The notes: generated from the letters alone by a model not told the origin. A DNA stretch of 64,000 nucleotides from Dinoroseobacter sp965279125 (GCA_965279125.1 CBDIHL010000035.1:1-64000); one strand, 5' to 3'; numbered from the stretch's first letter, positions 1 to 10,592 are shown. Translations and numbers: made by a program.

Positions 1-1275
1 TTCATGCTACAAATTGCAGGGACGCCGGATATAGACGCTATTGCACGCAGTCCTTATGATTTGGTTGTTCTCGAAGCCGGAACTAATCCACTCTCCGACG
101 TCGATCTGAAAGGGGGAGGTGCCTTGACGACCGGTGCTCTTACGGGCCCGAGTGCGGAAGACCTCGACTTACTGCAATCCGAAGGCAGAATTCTGCTTGG
201 GTATGTGAATGTCGCTGTGACCGACTCCAATCGGATTTGGTGGGACAGTTCGTGGACGACAGGGGGAACCGCTGGCGAACTCGATCAGGGTGTGCCGACC
301 GGGGACGCTCCATCATGGTTGGCGAATTCACGAATGATGGCGTCTGATGCCAATCAGACATTCGGACCGATTGTTGACTTCACGCAACCTGCCATTCTCC
401 CGGTTATTGATGGGGAAATTGACACGTCGAATTGGTGGGATATCGTTGCCGAACAGGCAGTTGCCACGGTTCGCGCGGGTTATGATGGTGTCTTTCTGGA
501 TGACGTGTTGCGTTATGCGTTCGACTACTTCGGTGACAACTCTCTCACGATGACTGAGTCGGAATTGCGCTCGTCAGCCGATGAAATGATTGCAATGCTC
601 GACTTCGTGATTGATGCGGTGCACGCGGAGAATGCAGATGCTGTTGTTGTCCTCAATGGCGGAGCCTATCTGGGCGACAACGATACCGCTACGTCCCTCT
701 TCGCCGAACTTGCAGCGCAAGTTGACGGTGTCCTACTTGAAGGAGCAACTGCGCAAAGAAATGCGTTTGATCGCATATCGGCGCTCTTTGGCGAAGACAC
801 CTGGCTGTTGGGCATTGACACTGACACCAACTATTCGAACGACCCGACGTTTTTTGATCATGCCCTCCTGAATGAGATCCTTACGATGAGACAGCCTACA
901 GGCGGCTACGATGACATTCCCGACCTGACACCAGGTACCATTGGTCCTTTGGATAACTCAGGCGATGACACGATAGACGGTACTGATAGCGCTGAAATTC
1001 TTCGGGGTGGCGGTGGCATTGACACCATCAAGGGTCTGGGGGGTGATGACTTTATTTTCGGCGGTGACGGCAGTGATGTTATCGAAGGTGGTGACGGCAA
1101 TGACATCATCTATGGCGGTGAAGGCGACGATATTATCTTTGGCGGCCCTGGCAACGATATCATCATCGGCGGGGGTGGTGATGACATCATTGACGGCGGT
1201 GGAGGCAATGACTTGATCTTCCTAGGTGAGGCAGATCAGGACATCATCGATTGGTGGCTCACGATATACGGTTAG
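1..1275 (+). CDS. Secreted GH114-like (TM1410/MJ1477) protein with C-terminal RTX repeats, 5' partial
   Basis: The reading frame is open to the left window edge, and the first ATG (position 4) begins inside the domain, so the true start probably lies upstream. The first ~300 residues resemble the GH114/TM1410 TIM-barrel family: a YDLVVLEAG strand, LLGYVNVAV, and GYDGVFLDDV with the acidic residues expected at the barrel ends. After a linker (~residue 320), nine-residue calcium-binding RTX repeats (GGDGNDIIYG type) run to near the C-terminus, which ends in a short WW-containing tail. RTX repeats usually mean type I secretion and folding in external calcium. A polysaccharide such as polygalactosamine is the family substrate; the real one is unknown. 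No secretion genes are adjacent. Confidence 0.75.
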   Translation, partial: FMLQIAGTPDIDAIARSPYDLVVLEAGTNPLSDVDLKGGGALTTGALTGPSAEDLDLLQSEGRILLGYVNVAVTDSNRIWWDSSWTTGGTAGELDQGVPTGDAPSWLANSRMMASDANQTFGPIVDFTQPAILPVIDGEIDTSNWWDIVAEQAVATVRAGYDGVFLDDVLRYAFDYFGDNSLTMTESELRSSADEMIAMLDFVIDAVHAENADAVVVLNGGAYLGDNDTATSLFAELAAQVDGVLLEGATAQRNAFDRISALFGEDTWLLGIDTDTNYSNDPTFFDHALLNEILTMRQPTGGYDDIPDLTPGTIGPLDNSGDDTIDGTDSAEILRGGGGIDTIKGLGGDDFIFGGDGSDVIEGGDGNDIIYGGEGDDIIFGGPGNDIIIGGGGDDIIDGGGGNDLIFLGEADQDIIDWWLTIYG

Positions 1276-1294
1276 TGCCTTTGAGAGTTTGGGC

Positions 1295-2431
1295 TCACTG
1301 CAAATAGGGCACCGGATCGACCGCCATGGTCCCGTCACGCACCTCGAAATAGAAGAACCCGGGCCCGCCTGCGGACACTTTCGCAATCGTCTGCCCGCGC
1401 CGCACGGCGTCGCCGCGTGTCACGGTCAAATCATCGACATTGCCATACACGGTCAGCAAGCCGTTGGAATGGCGCACGACGAGCACCTGAATTTGCTCGG
1501 TCGTCTCGGTAATCGCGAGCACCTGCCCGGCCTCGGCCGCAGACACAGCCCGCCCGGCTGGCGTATCAAACCCGATCCCGTCGCTGCCACCTTGCCCGAA
1601 GGCGCGGGTGATGCTGCCTTGCACGGGCATCGCCAGCTGGGATGCGGGGGTGGCGGAGGTGGTGGTGTTGCCCAATTCAGGCGAAGGCGGTGGAGTGACT
1701 TGGGCCGTATTCTCGTTCGGAAGCGCCGAGGCTGCGCTGGGGGGCACCGGCGTCACGCTGCCTTGGCCCGGAGCGGCAGGGCCCACGGCGGCGGGCGCTT
1801 CGGCATTCTGCACGGGCACCGGGATCAACAGGAACTGACCATCGCGGATCGCCAGATCTGGCCCAAGGCCATTCCAGTCCGACAAGGCGCGCGGCGACAC
1901 ATTGTAGAGCCGCGCGATGGAAAAGGCTGTCTCGCCCGGCTCGACCTTATGGCGGATCGGCTCGATCCCCGGCTGGTTGGTGATGCGCGGCGCGCCTTGG
2001 GTGGGTTGCGGCGTGGCCCGGTCGATGGCCGAGCCAGCTATGGCGGTGATGTCGACGCCCGAGCCTGTGGTCGCATCGGGCACCCGGCGGGGCAGGGCGA
2101 CAAGTTCGTCATTTCGCAACGGCGCGTCCTGCGACAGCCCGTTGAACCGCGCGACCTCCGAAGCGGGTAAACCGACGCGTGCGGCCAAGCTGGCGATGGT
2201 GTCGCCGCGCTGGGCCAGTGCGACCTGATAGCCGGGGTAAGAGATCACGCCGCGCGCATCCGGAGCCGGACGCGGCGCAGTTTCCACACGGGCGGCCTGT
2301 GCGGTATCAAGCCCGCCGCCAATCCCGCCGCGCAGATCGAAATCGAACTGGTCGGTGCAGGCCCCGAGGGCGAGCAAAGCGGTAAGGCTCAACGTCGTAC
2401 GACGGACAGGGCGGACATCAAAACGAAACAT
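1295..2431 (-). CDS. nlpD: LysM/M23 murein hydrolase activator, NlpD-like lipoprotein
   Basis: The 378-residue protein opens with a lipoprotein signal whose lipobox is LLALGAC, a proline/alanine-rich linker, two LysM domains (around YQVALAQRGDTIASLAARVG and HKVEPGETAFSIARLYNVS) and a C-terminal M23/LytM domain (SNGLLTVYGNVDDL region). The LytM domain lacks a clear HxxxD/HxH zinc set, which fits an amidase activator rather than an active endopeptidase. The ATG at 2431 is chosen because AAAGAGAACT precedes it and the lipobox then sits correctly; an upstream in-frame ATG at 2446 is possible. It follows pcm by 34 nt in the surE-pcm-nlpD order common to proteobacteria. It probably acts in the periplasm during septal murein splitting. 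Confidence 0.87.
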   Translation of the reverse strand: MFRFDVRPVRRTTLSLTALLALGACTDQFDFDLRGGIGGGLDTAQAARVETAPRPAPDARGVISYPGYQVALAQRGDTIASLAARVGLPASEVARFNGLSQDAPLRNDELVALPRRVPDATTGSGVDITAIAGSAIDRATPQPTQGAPRITNQPGIEPIRHKVEPGETAFSIARLYNVSPRALSDWNGLGPDLAIRDGQFLLIPVPVQNAEAPAAVGPAAPGQGSVTPVPPSAASALPNENTAQVTPPPSPELGNTTTSATPASQLAMPVQGSITRAFGQGGSDGIGFDTPAGRAVSAAEAGQVLAITETTEQIQVLVVRHSNGLLTVYGNVDDLTVTRGDAVRRGQTIAKVSAGGPGFFYFEVRDGTMAVDPVPYLQ

Positions 2432-2465
2432 AGTTCTCTTTACCATCTGGGGCGAAGTGCTGCAC

Positions 2466-3110
2466 TTAATCCGCCGCACGTCCTTCGACAAGCGGCACAA
2501 ATCGAACCGAGCGTAATTCTTCATAGTCCAAACCTTCGGGGGTGCGGGTCACTTTTATGAGACTTTGCACGGTGTCGGACTGGCCCACGGGCACGACCAT
2601 GATCCCGCCGTCGCGCAATTGCTCCAGCAGCGGGCCGGGCGGATCCTCGGCGGCCGCCGTCACAAGGATGCGGTCGAACGGGGCCTGATCAGGCAGCCCG
2701 AAGCTGCCATCGCCGGTCAGCACGGTCACATTGGTGATCCCCAGCGTATCAATCCGACCTTGGGCGGTGCGCGTCAGGGTCCGGTGGCGGTCGATGGTAT
2801 AGACCCGGCGCGCCAGCTGGCTGAGGATCGCAGCCTGGTAGCCTGATCCGGTGCCCACCTCGAGCACCTTATCGCGCGGCTGCACATTCAGCGATTGCGT
2901 CATCAAGCCCACCACGGAAGGCTGGCTGATCGTCTGGCCGCTGGCGATGGGCAAAGGCACGTCCTCATAGGCGCGGTCTTGAAAGATCCCCTCGACGAAG
3001 AGGCCGCGATCAATCCGCTCCATCGCGGTCAGAACACGATTGTCCGTGACGCCCTTGGCGCGCAGATGAAAGAGGAACTCCATGATCTGTTCGGGGGAAT
3101 AGGCCAACAT
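2466..3110 (-). CDS. pcm: Protein-L-isoaspartate O-methyltransferase
   Basis: This 214-residue enzyme uses S-adenosylmethionine to methylate L-isoaspartyl residues in damaged proteins so that they can revert to aspartate. Visible hallmarks are the substrate-side GQTISQPSVVGLMTQ motif, the SAM motif I VLEVGTGSGYQAAIL, and LLEQLRDGGIMVVPVG towards the C-terminus. The ATG at 3110 is preferred over an upstream in-frame codon because it lies immediately beside the surE stop (3112-3114) and gives the usual family length. It is translationally linked to surE and is followed by the nlpD-like gene, a conserved stress/cell-envelope operon. Confidence 0.95.
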   Translation of the reverse strand: MLAYSPEQIMEFLFHLRAKGVTDNRVLTAMERIDRGLFVEGIFQDRAYEDVPLPIASGQTISQPSVVGLMTQSLNVQPRDKVLEVGTGSGYQAAILSQLARRVYTIDRHRTLTRTAQGRIDTLGITNVTVLTGDGSFGLPDQAPFDRILVTAAAEDPPGPLLEQLRDGGIMVVPVGQSDTVQSLIKVTRTPEGLDYEELRSVRFVPLVEGRAAD

Positions 3111-3111
3111 C

Positions 3112-3900
3112 CTAGCCCTCCACAGCCGATTTGAGCGCCGCAAGCTGATCATGCGCCGTCAGATCGGCGCGCATCGGCGTGACGGAGACATAGCCCTCGA
3201 CATTGACCTGACTGTCGGTGTCCGGCCCCGTCGGATCATCCTGCGGCCCGCCCACGATCCACAAGAACCGGCGGCCCGAGGGCGCGGTATGTGGCTCTAC
3301 GCCAAAGCGTGTGTTGGGACGGCGCCCCTGACGCACGACCTTGATGCCCAGCACATCACGCGACGGCACGGGCGGGAAGTTGACGTTGAAGAAGGTGCGG
3401 TAATCGGGCTGGTCCCATTCGGCATGCTCCAAAAGCCCGCGCACCACACGCACGCCCCACTCGCGCGCGGCCTCGAACGGATCGTCCATGCCGGTCATGC
3501 GGGGGCCATAGAATTGCGACAGCGCAATTGCGTTATACCCTTGCAAAGCCGCTTCCATCGCGCCGCCGATTGTCCCGGAGTAAAGCGTGTTTTCCGCCGA
3601 GTTGTTGCCCCGGTTCACCCCCGACAAGATCAGGTCCGGCTTGGCGTCCTTCATCACGTCATACAAACCTGCCAGCACGCAATCGGCGGGCGAGCCTTCG
3701 GCGGCATAGCGACGGTCTTCCAACTTGGCGATCATCGTCGGGTGCGAGTAGCTGATGCAATGGCCGACGCCTGATTGCTCGAACGCGGGGGCCACAGTCC
3801 AGACCTCGCCCTCTGGGCCCGCGATTTCGGTGGCGATCTGGTGCAGAACCTCAAGGCCTGGCGCGTTGATGCCGTCGTCATTGGTGATCAGAATGCGCAT
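3112..3900 (-). CDS. surE: 5'/3'-nucleotidase SurE
   Basis: The 262-residue protein begins MRILITNDDGINAPG, the SurE metal-binding loop with the invariant ND-D, and continues with APxxxQSGVGHCIS and SGVNRGNNSAENTLYSGTIGGA, the asparagine/serine-rich active site. SurE dephosphorylates nucleoside monophosphates and short polyphosphates in a divalent-metal-dependent way and is part of a stress-survival set. Its length matches the family. It is first in the surE-pcm-nlpD order, and pcm begins 1 nt after its stop. The SDR gene upstream ends 68 nt before it and may be co-transcribed. Confidence 0.95.
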   Translation of the reverse strand: MRILITNDDGINAPGLEVLHQIATEIAGPEGEVWTVAPAFEQSGVGHCISYSHPTMIAKLEDRRYAAEGSPADCVLAGLYDVMKDAKPDLILSGVNRGNNSAENTLYSGTIGGAMEAALQGYNAIALSQFYGPRMTGMDDPFEAAREWGVRVVRGLLEHAEWDQPDYRTFFNVNFPPVPSRDVLGIKVVRQGRRPNTRFGVEPHTAPSGRRFLWIVGGPQDDPTGPDTDSQVNVEGYVSVTPMRADLTAHDQLAALKSAVEG

Positions 3901-3968
3901 AAACCTGCCCCGCTTTGCCCTTTGTCCCTGTTAGGGGATGGCTCGCGCGGTCACAAGCGCGCCAAGCG

Positions 3969-4607
3969 TTAAAGCAGGGCGCGTATCTTAGATGCCTCAG
4001 CTTTGGGCGTGCTCAGATCATGGGAGGCCTGACCGGGGAAGAACCGCGCGCGGGTGCCTGTGGGCATCTCGGACGGTTGGTGGATCAGCACCCGTGGCCC
4101 AATCTTGGCGCTTTCCGCCTGCCAACTGCGGGCGAGCGCGATCTGGGCGGCTTTGCTCGCACCGTATTGGCCGAAGAAGGGCTGGCCTGCGCGCGGATCG
4201 TCGAAGAAAATCGCGGTTCCCTCGGCGCCCAGCAACGGAGCCACCATCGTGATCAAGTTGGAGGTCGCGGTGACGTTCAGATCGAGGCTCTTGCGCAGGT
4301 CCTTGTCGGCAGATTGCGGCATCGGGGCCAGCGGCGCGGCATGGATCGCGCAATGGGCCAGCAGATCGATCTTGCCCCACCGATCATAGATCGAACGGCA
4401 AATCCCGGCCACGGCATCGCGGTTGGTCAGATCAATCGGCGCAAGCGTGGCGCTGCCGCCTTTGGCCTTGATGCGGTCGTCCAGCTCTTCGAGCGCGCCA
4501 GAGGTCTTGGCGATGGCGATAATATGATACTCAGGTGCCAGCGCCTCGGCGAGGGCAGCCCCAAGGCCGCGCGAGGCACCGGTGATGAGGGCGATTTTGT
4601 CTGTCAT
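3969..4607 (-). CDS. SDR-family NAD(P)-dependent oxidoreductase
   Basis: A 212-residue classical short-chain dehydrogenase. The N-terminal TGASRGLGAALAEAL is the Rossmann dinucleotide-binding glycine motif; NVTATSNLITM carries the central Asn, and YGASKAAQIALARSW holds the catalytic Tyr-x-x-x-Lys. The protein is slightly short for the family and the usual catalytic serine strand is replaced by AIFFDDPRAGQ, so activity on a normal alcohol substrate is not certain. It lies between purF (39 nt upstream) and surE on the same strand. The substrate cannot be deduced from sequence or neighbours. Confidence 0.85.
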   Translation of the reverse strand: MTDKIALITGASRGLGAALAEALAPEYHIIAIAKTSGALEELDDRIKAKGGSATLAPIDLTNRDAVAGICRSIYDRWGKIDLLAHCAIHAAPLAPMPQSADKDLRKSLDLNVTATSNLITMVAPLLGAEGTAIFFDDPRAGQPFFGQYGASKAAQIALARSWQAESAKIGPRVLIHQPSEMPTGTRARFFPGQASHDLSTPKAEASKIRALL

Positions 4608-4646
4608 AGGGGTGGTGTCCTGCGTCAGGGGTGTTCAGCTTAGGCG

Positions 4647-6119
4647 CTATTCAGCGGCCGTGCGAAGTTGAAACCCTTTGGTGATCATGTCCGACGGGGC
4701 CACCGGGTACTCGCCCGAGAAGCACGCATCGCAATAGCTGGGGCTTTTTGCATCGCGGCCCTTGGCCTCGCCCACAGCCCTGTAAAGCCCGTCGAGCGAG
4801 ATGAACCGCAAGCTGTCCACCCCGAGGTGATCGCGCATCTCGTCCTCGGACATCGTGGCGGCCAGCAGCTTAGAGCGCTCGGGCGTATCGACACCGTAAA
4901 AGCACGGCCATGCGGTCGGCGGGGAGGCGATGCGAAAATGCACCTCGGCAGCGCCGGCATCGAGGATCATGTCCTTGATCTTGCGGCTCGTGGTCCCGCG
5001 CACAACGCTGTCATCGACGAGGATCACGCGTTTGCCGCGGATCAAAGCGCGGTTCACGTTCAGCTTCAAGCGCACACCCATGTTGCGGATCTGCTCGGTC
5101 GGCTCGATGAACGTGCGGCCCATATACTGGTTGCGGATGATGCCCATCGCGTAGGGAATGCCGCTTTGCTGGGAATAGCCAATCGCCGCCGGGGTGCCGC
5201 TGTCGGGCACGGGGCAGACGAGATCAGCGTCAACGGGGGCTTCCTTGGCCAGCTCGATCCCGATGGCATGGCGAGTCTCGTAGACCGAACGCCCGCCGAG
5301 GATCGAGTCCGGGCGCGAGAAATAGACATGCTCGAAAATGCACGGACGGGGTTTGGACTGCTCGAACGGACGGAAGCTCTCGAGGCCTTTGCCGAGCGTG
5401 ATCACCACCATTTCACCGGGATCAATCTCGCGGATGAACTCAGCGCCGATGATGTCCAAAGCGCAGGTCTCGGACGCAAGGATATAGCCCTCGTCACCCA
5501 AGCGCCCCAGCACCAAGGGGCGCACCCCGAGGCTGTCGCGCACCCCGATTAGTTTGGTGCGGGTCATCGCAACGATGGAGAACGCGCCTTCGACCCGGCG
5601 CAGCGCATCCTTCATCCGCTCGGGGATGTTCTTTTGATAACTGCGCGCCATCAGGTGAATAACGCATTCGCTGTCGGACGAGGACTGAAAGATCGAGCCG
5701 CGCTCGATCAGGTCGCGGCGCATCTCGTCGGCATTGGTGAAGTTGCCGTTATGGGCAATCGCAGCCCCACCCATGGCGAACTCGCCGAAGAAGGGCTGCA
5801 CATCGCGGATCGCCGTGTTGCCCTTGGACCCGGAGGTCGAGTAGCGCACATGCCCGATGGAGACTTGACCGGGCAGCGTTTCCATCAGTTTATGCGAGGT
5901 GAAGTTGTCGCGCACATAGCCAAAGCGGCGGGCGGAGTTGAAGCCGTGCTCGGGATCGTGGCTGACAATGCCGCCTGCTTCCTGACCGCGATGCTGCAGG
6001 GCATGGAGGCCGAGGGCGACGAAATTGGCGGCATCGGCCATGCCAATCGCCCCAAACACCCCGCATTCTTCGCGTAATTTATCATCATCGAAGGGATGGG
6101 CGGGAGGCATCTGCTGCAT
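4647..6119 (-). CDS. purF: Amidophosphoribosyltransferase
   Basis: PurF catalyses the first step of purine synthesis, forming 5-phosphoribosylamine from PRPP and glutamine. The 490-residue protein has an N-terminal class II glutaminase domain with a short propeptide ending at EECGVFG; the Cys becomes the N-terminal nucleophile after processing. GHVRYSTSG and AHNGNFTNADEMR are further glutaminase motifs. The C-terminal half is a phosphoribosyltransferase domain with the PRPP loop VILVDDSVVRGTTSR. GGAACAAGC precedes the ATG. It follows the cvpA/6.2-kb gene group in the cvpA-purF neighbourhood seen widely in proteobacteria. Confidence 0.97.
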   Translation of the reverse strand: MQQMPPAHPFDDDKLREECGVFGAIGMADAANFVALGLHALQHRGQEAGGIVSHDPEHGFNSARRFGYVRDNFTSHKLMETLPGQVSIGHVRYSTSGSKGNTAIRDVQPFFGEFAMGGAAIAHNGNFTNADEMRRDLIERGSIFQSSSDSECVIHLMARSYQKNIPERMKDALRRVEGAFSIVAMTRTKLIGVRDSLGVRPLVLGRLGDEGYILASETCALDIIGAEFIREIDPGEMVVITLGKGLESFRPFEQSKPRPCIFEHVYFSRPDSILGGRSVYETRHAIGIELAKEAPVDADLVCPVPDSGTPAAIGYSQQSGIPYAMGIIRNQYMGRTFIEPTEQIRNMGVRLKLNVNRALIRGKRVILVDDSVVRGTTSRKIKDMILDAGAAEVHFRIASPPTAWPCFYGVDTPERSKLLAATMSEDEMRDHLGVDSLRFISLDGLYRAVGEAKGRDAKSPSYCDACFSGEYPVAPSDMITKGFQLRTAAE

Positions 6120-6236
6120 GGCTTGTTCCGATTCCCTTTGGCTCGCCCCCGCATACGAAATCGCGGCCCACCTGTCACGGGGGCCGCGTTACATTCGTGT
6201 CACAATAGCGCGCGCTTTGGACCTGCGCGGCGTTTG

Positions 6237-7163
6237 CTAGCGCCCGAAGAAGCTGGGCTTGCGTGGCGCGCTGTTCAGGCGGGCTTGGGCGACCTGCGCG
6301 GGGCTTGGGCGTGGCGGTGCTTCGGCCTTAACCTCGTCCGCGGTGTCTTCGTCTGCGGTGCTATCTGTGGCGGCGATCTCTTCGAGGCTGCCATTGCCCG
6401 CGTCATCGGCGTCCTCTTCCGCGTCATCGCTGAGCGCCGCGTCCTCGTCGTCTTGTGCAGCCGAGGTGATTGGCGCGTCGTCCATAGCTTCTGCTTCGAC
6501 GATATCCTCTTGATCGTCGGCGCCCTCATCCGTGTCGTCGTCGGTGGTCATGGCAGTAGCGGCGGCTGCGGCTCCGGCTCCGGCCGCAACGAGTGTCAAG
6601 GGAGTCGCCGCCTCGGCCACCTTTTCGATCACGCTTTGGTCGTCTGCGTCTTCGTCGATCTCAGGGGCGTCGGTCGCGGGCGCGTCATTGGTCGGCGCAG
6701 CGACCTTCGCAGCCTCATCTTTCTTTGGCGCGTCCATTTTCGGCTTGGGCTTCGGGGCGGGCTGGGTGCCATCGGCCTTCGCGACGATGCCTTTGTCCTG
6801 CAACGCGTCCAGATGCGATTTCAGGATCGCCAGAGCCTTGGCGTTCTGGCCGACTTTCGGGAATGCAAAGAGCAAGGCTGCGCGTTCCAGATCATCCTCG
6901 GTCACGCCGTCTTCGTCTTCGATCTTGCGCGACTTCAGGATCTGGCCGACCTGCGACAAACCGCTGATATAGGACCGCATGGCTTGGGTCAGGCCATCGC
7001 CGCGAGCGTTCAGGCCGTTGCCGAGGTCGATCAGCGCCTCTTCGTCGCCATCGGTAAGAATGGCCAATGAGGCCGATTTGCCGCCGGGTGTTTCACCGTT
7101 GAAAATCAGGGCTGCTTTCAGCAAGCCGGGGATGTCATCGGACAGATTAGACACAAGCGTCAT
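6237..7163 (-). CDS. Acidic, Ala/Asp/Glu-rich protein of unknown function
   Basis: I do not recognise a named family. The first ~150 residues look folded (MTLVSNLSDDIPGLLKAALI, then helices with SYISGLSQVGQILKSRK). From ~residue 160 the chain is low-complexity, with Lys/Pro, then long Asp/Glu/Ala runs, ending in a basic PRKPSFFGR tail. The ATG at 7163 has GGAGAG seven bases upstream and is preferred to an upstream in-frame start. A short hydrophobic alanine/glycine stretch (LVAAGAGAAAAATAM) could be a weak membrane segment. It lies between cvpA and purF, a position often held by lineage-specific proteins in Rhodobacterales. Confidence 0.7.
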   Translation of the reverse strand: MTLVSNLSDDIPGLLKAALIFNGETPGGKSASLAILTDGDEEALIDLGNGLNARGDGLTQAMRSYISGLSQVGQILKSRKIEDEDGVTEDDLERAALLFAFPKVGQNAKALAILKSHLDALQDKGIVAKADGTQPAPKPKPKMDAPKKDEAAKVAAPTNDAPATDAPEIDEDADDQSVIEKVAEAATPLTLVAAGAGAAAAATAMTTDDDTDEGADDQEDIVEAEAMDDAPITSAAQDDEDAALSDDAEEDADDAGNGSLEEIAATDSTADEDTADEVKAEAPPRPSPAQVAQARLNSAPRKPSFFGR

Positions 7164-7252
7164 AGCGGGCTCTCCAGAATACAGGCACAACAAATAGTGT
7201 TGCCCTATCTTAGCGCCACATCATACTCGGTGTCACCGGATTTCTGGAAAAG

Positions 7253-7261
7253 TTATCCACA
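7253..7261 (+). promoter_or_regulatory. Perfect DnaA box between cvpA and the 6.2-kb gene
   Basis: TTATCCACA matches the strict DnaA-box consensus. It lies in the 193-bp gap between cvpA and the acidic hypothetical gene, about 90 bp upstream of the latter's start. A single box may be incidental; it is listed because further perfect copies occur at 39931 and in a cluster at 57.3-57.8 kb. Confidence 0.35.
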
Positions 7262-7356
7262 GATATACGAACAAGCACGGGGCTGCTTCCCGAATGCCAC
7301 AGAAAATGTTCGATTTGGTGTGGTCCTGTGCTTCGTAAGTGACCGAAAGCCTGAAA

Positions 7357-7953
7357 TCAGTTGCCCGTCGCGTCTTCCGCAGCCGCCTCGCCTGCGGCAC
7401 CGGGGCCGCAATCGCCAACGAGCTCTTCGTAGCGCGCCACGATCCAGCCGGTTGCGTCCTCGGGGATCTGATCTTCCAGCGAAGTTGCAAAGGACCCGAA
7501 CACTTCCGCCGAGCGGCTGTCCTCGACCATTGCAATGGCGTCGTTGACCATGACCTGCTCGTAAACAATCAGCGCGATGGCGACCAGGATCACCCCGCGT
7601 ACAAGCCCGAACAACAGCCCAAGCCCCTGATCAATGCCCGAAATGGCGGTGCGGCGCACAATACCGGACATCAGCGGCGTGAAAATGGAAACAATCACGA
7701 GGGCCACGGCAAACACAGCAGCGAAGGCCACGATGATGGCCAGCTCACAGCTTTCCGACAAGAACCCGCCGAGCACGGGAAGTTCCTTGACCAATGGCTC
7801 TACCTGACCGGCAAAGATGAAGGCGATAACCGCCGCGCCGATCCAGCCGATGATCGACATGATCTCGCGTGTGAACCCGCGCGCAAAGGCCAGAAGTGAT
7901 GAGATCACCACCACGCCCGCGACGATCCCGTCGATCAGTGTAAAGCCTTCCAT
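7357..7953 (-). CDS. cvpA: CvpA family membrane protein
   Basis: The 198-residue protein starts MEGFTLIDGIVAGVVVISS and has four predicted membrane segments in the first ~125 residues, with the family's ARGFTREIMSIIGWIGA loop after the first segment. The C-terminal ~60 residues are soluble and acidic. CvpA proteins are inner-membrane proteins first linked to colicin V production and later to envelope stress and peptidoglycan homeostasis; the biochemical role is unsettled. GAGGGATACGCC lies in front of the ATG. It is 27 nt downstream of radA on the same strand, part of the radA-cvpA-purF neighbourhood. Confidence 0.92.
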   Translation of the reverse strand: MEGFTLIDGIVAGVVVISSLLAFARGFTREIMSIIGWIGAAVIAFIFAGQVEPLVKELPVLGGFLSESCELAIIVAFAAVFAVALVIVSIFTPLMSGIVRRTAISGIDQGLGLLFGLVRGVILVAIALIVYEQVMVNDAIAMVEDSRSAEVFGSFATSLEDQIPEDATGWIVARYEELVGDCGPGAAGEAAAEDATGN

Positions 7954-7980
7954 GGCGTATCCCTCGTCTCAATCTGTGGT

Positions 7981-9348
<1,368 letters not shown>

Positions 9349-9720
9349 TTACCAAAGTCCGTCTGAGACTGCGTGAAGAAGGCCGGGCAACCGACCGGCG
9401 ACGAGAACGAATGTGCCGAAAGCCACAAGCGCAATCCACGGATCAAGCCCGCGAAAGGCAGTATCCGCGGGCGCGCGCGCCACCCATGTCAGCGCCACCG
9501 GCACGACCCAAGCGGCGGACCACGCGAAGGCCATCAGAAGGGTGGTGCCTGTCATGGCAAAGGTGAAGCCCAATAAAACCACGGGAAACGAGATAATGGC
9601 CGCGAGGGTCCAGCGGCGATCCGAAGGCCTGCCCACTAAGGCGCGGTACAGGTTCAAAGGCAGCCAGATCAGCCCCGCCCAGAACAGCAGCAAGGCCAGA
9701 AGGGCGACGAGATTTTCCAC
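9349..9720 (-). CDS. Small integral membrane protein, GTG start
   Basis: The 123-residue protein begins with GTG, preceded by GGGAGG at a good distance. It has about four hydrophobic segments (MENLVALLALLLFWAGLIW, WTLAAIISFPVVLLGF, LLMAFAWSAAWVVPVAL, WIALVAFGTFVLVAG) separated by short basic loops. I do not recognise a family. Its stop codon is immediately followed by the radA ATG and it lies 24 nt downstream of the PqiA-like gene, so it is inside the operon. Confidence 0.72.
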   Translation of the reverse strand: MENLVALLALLLFWAGLIWLPLNLYRALVGRPSDRRWTLAAIISFPVVLLGFTFAMTGTTLLMAFAWSAAWVVPVALTWVARAPADTAFRGLDPWIALVAFGTFVLVAGRLPGLLHAVSDGLW

Positions 9721-9744
9721 AGACGAGACCTCCCTTGCGCAAGA

Positions 9745-10206
9745 TCAACGCGGTGTGGCCTGTTGCGCGCGCGATGTCAAAGCCCCAAGCGCCAGCGTCG
9801 CGAGGATGCAGGCTGTGAAGGCGTAAAGCCCCCACGCGGTCTCGACCCGGCCAAGCCCGACGCCTTTGACGATGACGATATAGAGCGCGATCAGGAACAC
9901 ATCCGCCATGGCCAGCCGCGACAGGTGATGCAGCGCAGGCATCAGACGGTGCGCGGCGAGGGCGTGCTGGATCAGCAGCAACATCACCACCTTGGCCAGC
10001 GGGGCGACAAGCGCGAAGAATGTCACCAGCACAGCGAGGATAATGTCCTCCTGCCAGAGCACTTGCAGACCAGACAGCACGCTGATTTCCGCCAGATCAA
10101 AGAACGGCAACAGCCCCGCCCGCATCAAAGGCGCAGTCCAGGCCAGCGGGAAGGCGATCAGCAAGGCGAACGTGGCAAGACGAAGGGTGCGGCGGGCTTT
10201 GGTCAT
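9745..10206 (-). CDS. Paraquat-inducible protein A (PqiA) domain membrane protein
   Basis: At 153 residues this is a single-domain PqiA-type protein with four membrane helices; known PqiA proteins often carry two such domains. The family look is given by FPLAWTAPLMRAG, the VLSGLQVLW segment, and LAMADVFLIALYIVIVKG. PqiA proteins work with MCE-type lipid transport systems in the envelope, which agrees with the mlaF/mlaE genes just upstream. The ATG at 10206 is chosen because the preceding gene stops at 10212 and an upstream start would overlap it strongly. Confidence 0.8.
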   Translation of the reverse strand: MTKARRTLRLATFALLIAFPLAWTAPLMRAGLLPFFDLAEISVLSGLQVLWQEDIILAVLVTFFALVAPLAKVVMLLLIQHALAAHRLMPALHHLSRLAMADVFLIALYIVIVKGVGLGRVETAWGLYAFTACILATLALGALTSRAQQATPR

Positions 10207-10211
10207 GGCAC

Positions 10212-10592
10212 TCAGATCGGCACTGCGCGCCACGCGAGCACCCCGGCCAGCAGGGCGAGGGTCCAAAGCGCGCGGCGGCGCTCTGTCCCGGCACCCGTTG
10301 GGGTTTCATCGCCAAGCTCGGTCCGGAACCCGAAGACGAGGCCCCCGGGCACCACGAGCGCCAGAAACGCCACCATCGACGGCAACCCGAGGATCGCGCC
10401 CGCAAAAACGACGACGATATAGAGCACCACCACCGGCACCATCGCGCCCAGCAGCTTGACGACAACGCCAACCTTATCGGACTGCGCCGCGCTGCGCAGA
10501 AGGCGTATCCACTCCCACGCCAGCACCGCCGCGTGACACCATAACAGCGTGGCGATGAAGACGATGATCTGGATGAGCAGCGGTGTATCCAT
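10212..10592 (-). CDS. Small integral membrane protein of unknown function
   Basis: A 126-residue protein with three hydrophobic segments (LLIQIIVFIATLLWCHAAVL, VVVLYIVVVFAGAILGL, and a C-terminal ALLAGVLAWRAV) and a basic stretch near residue 30. No family is recognised. The ATG at 10592 is chosen to start just before the first hydrophobic segment. It ends 5 nt before the PqiA-like start, and a 22-bp palindrome separates it from mlaF. Confidence 0.65.
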   Translation of the reverse strand: MDTPLLIQIIVFIATLLWCHAAVLAWEWIRLLRSAAQSDKVGVVVKLLGAMVPVVVLYIVVVFAGAILGLPSMVAFLALVVPGGLVFGFRTELGDETPTGAGTERRRALWTLALLAGVLAWRAVPI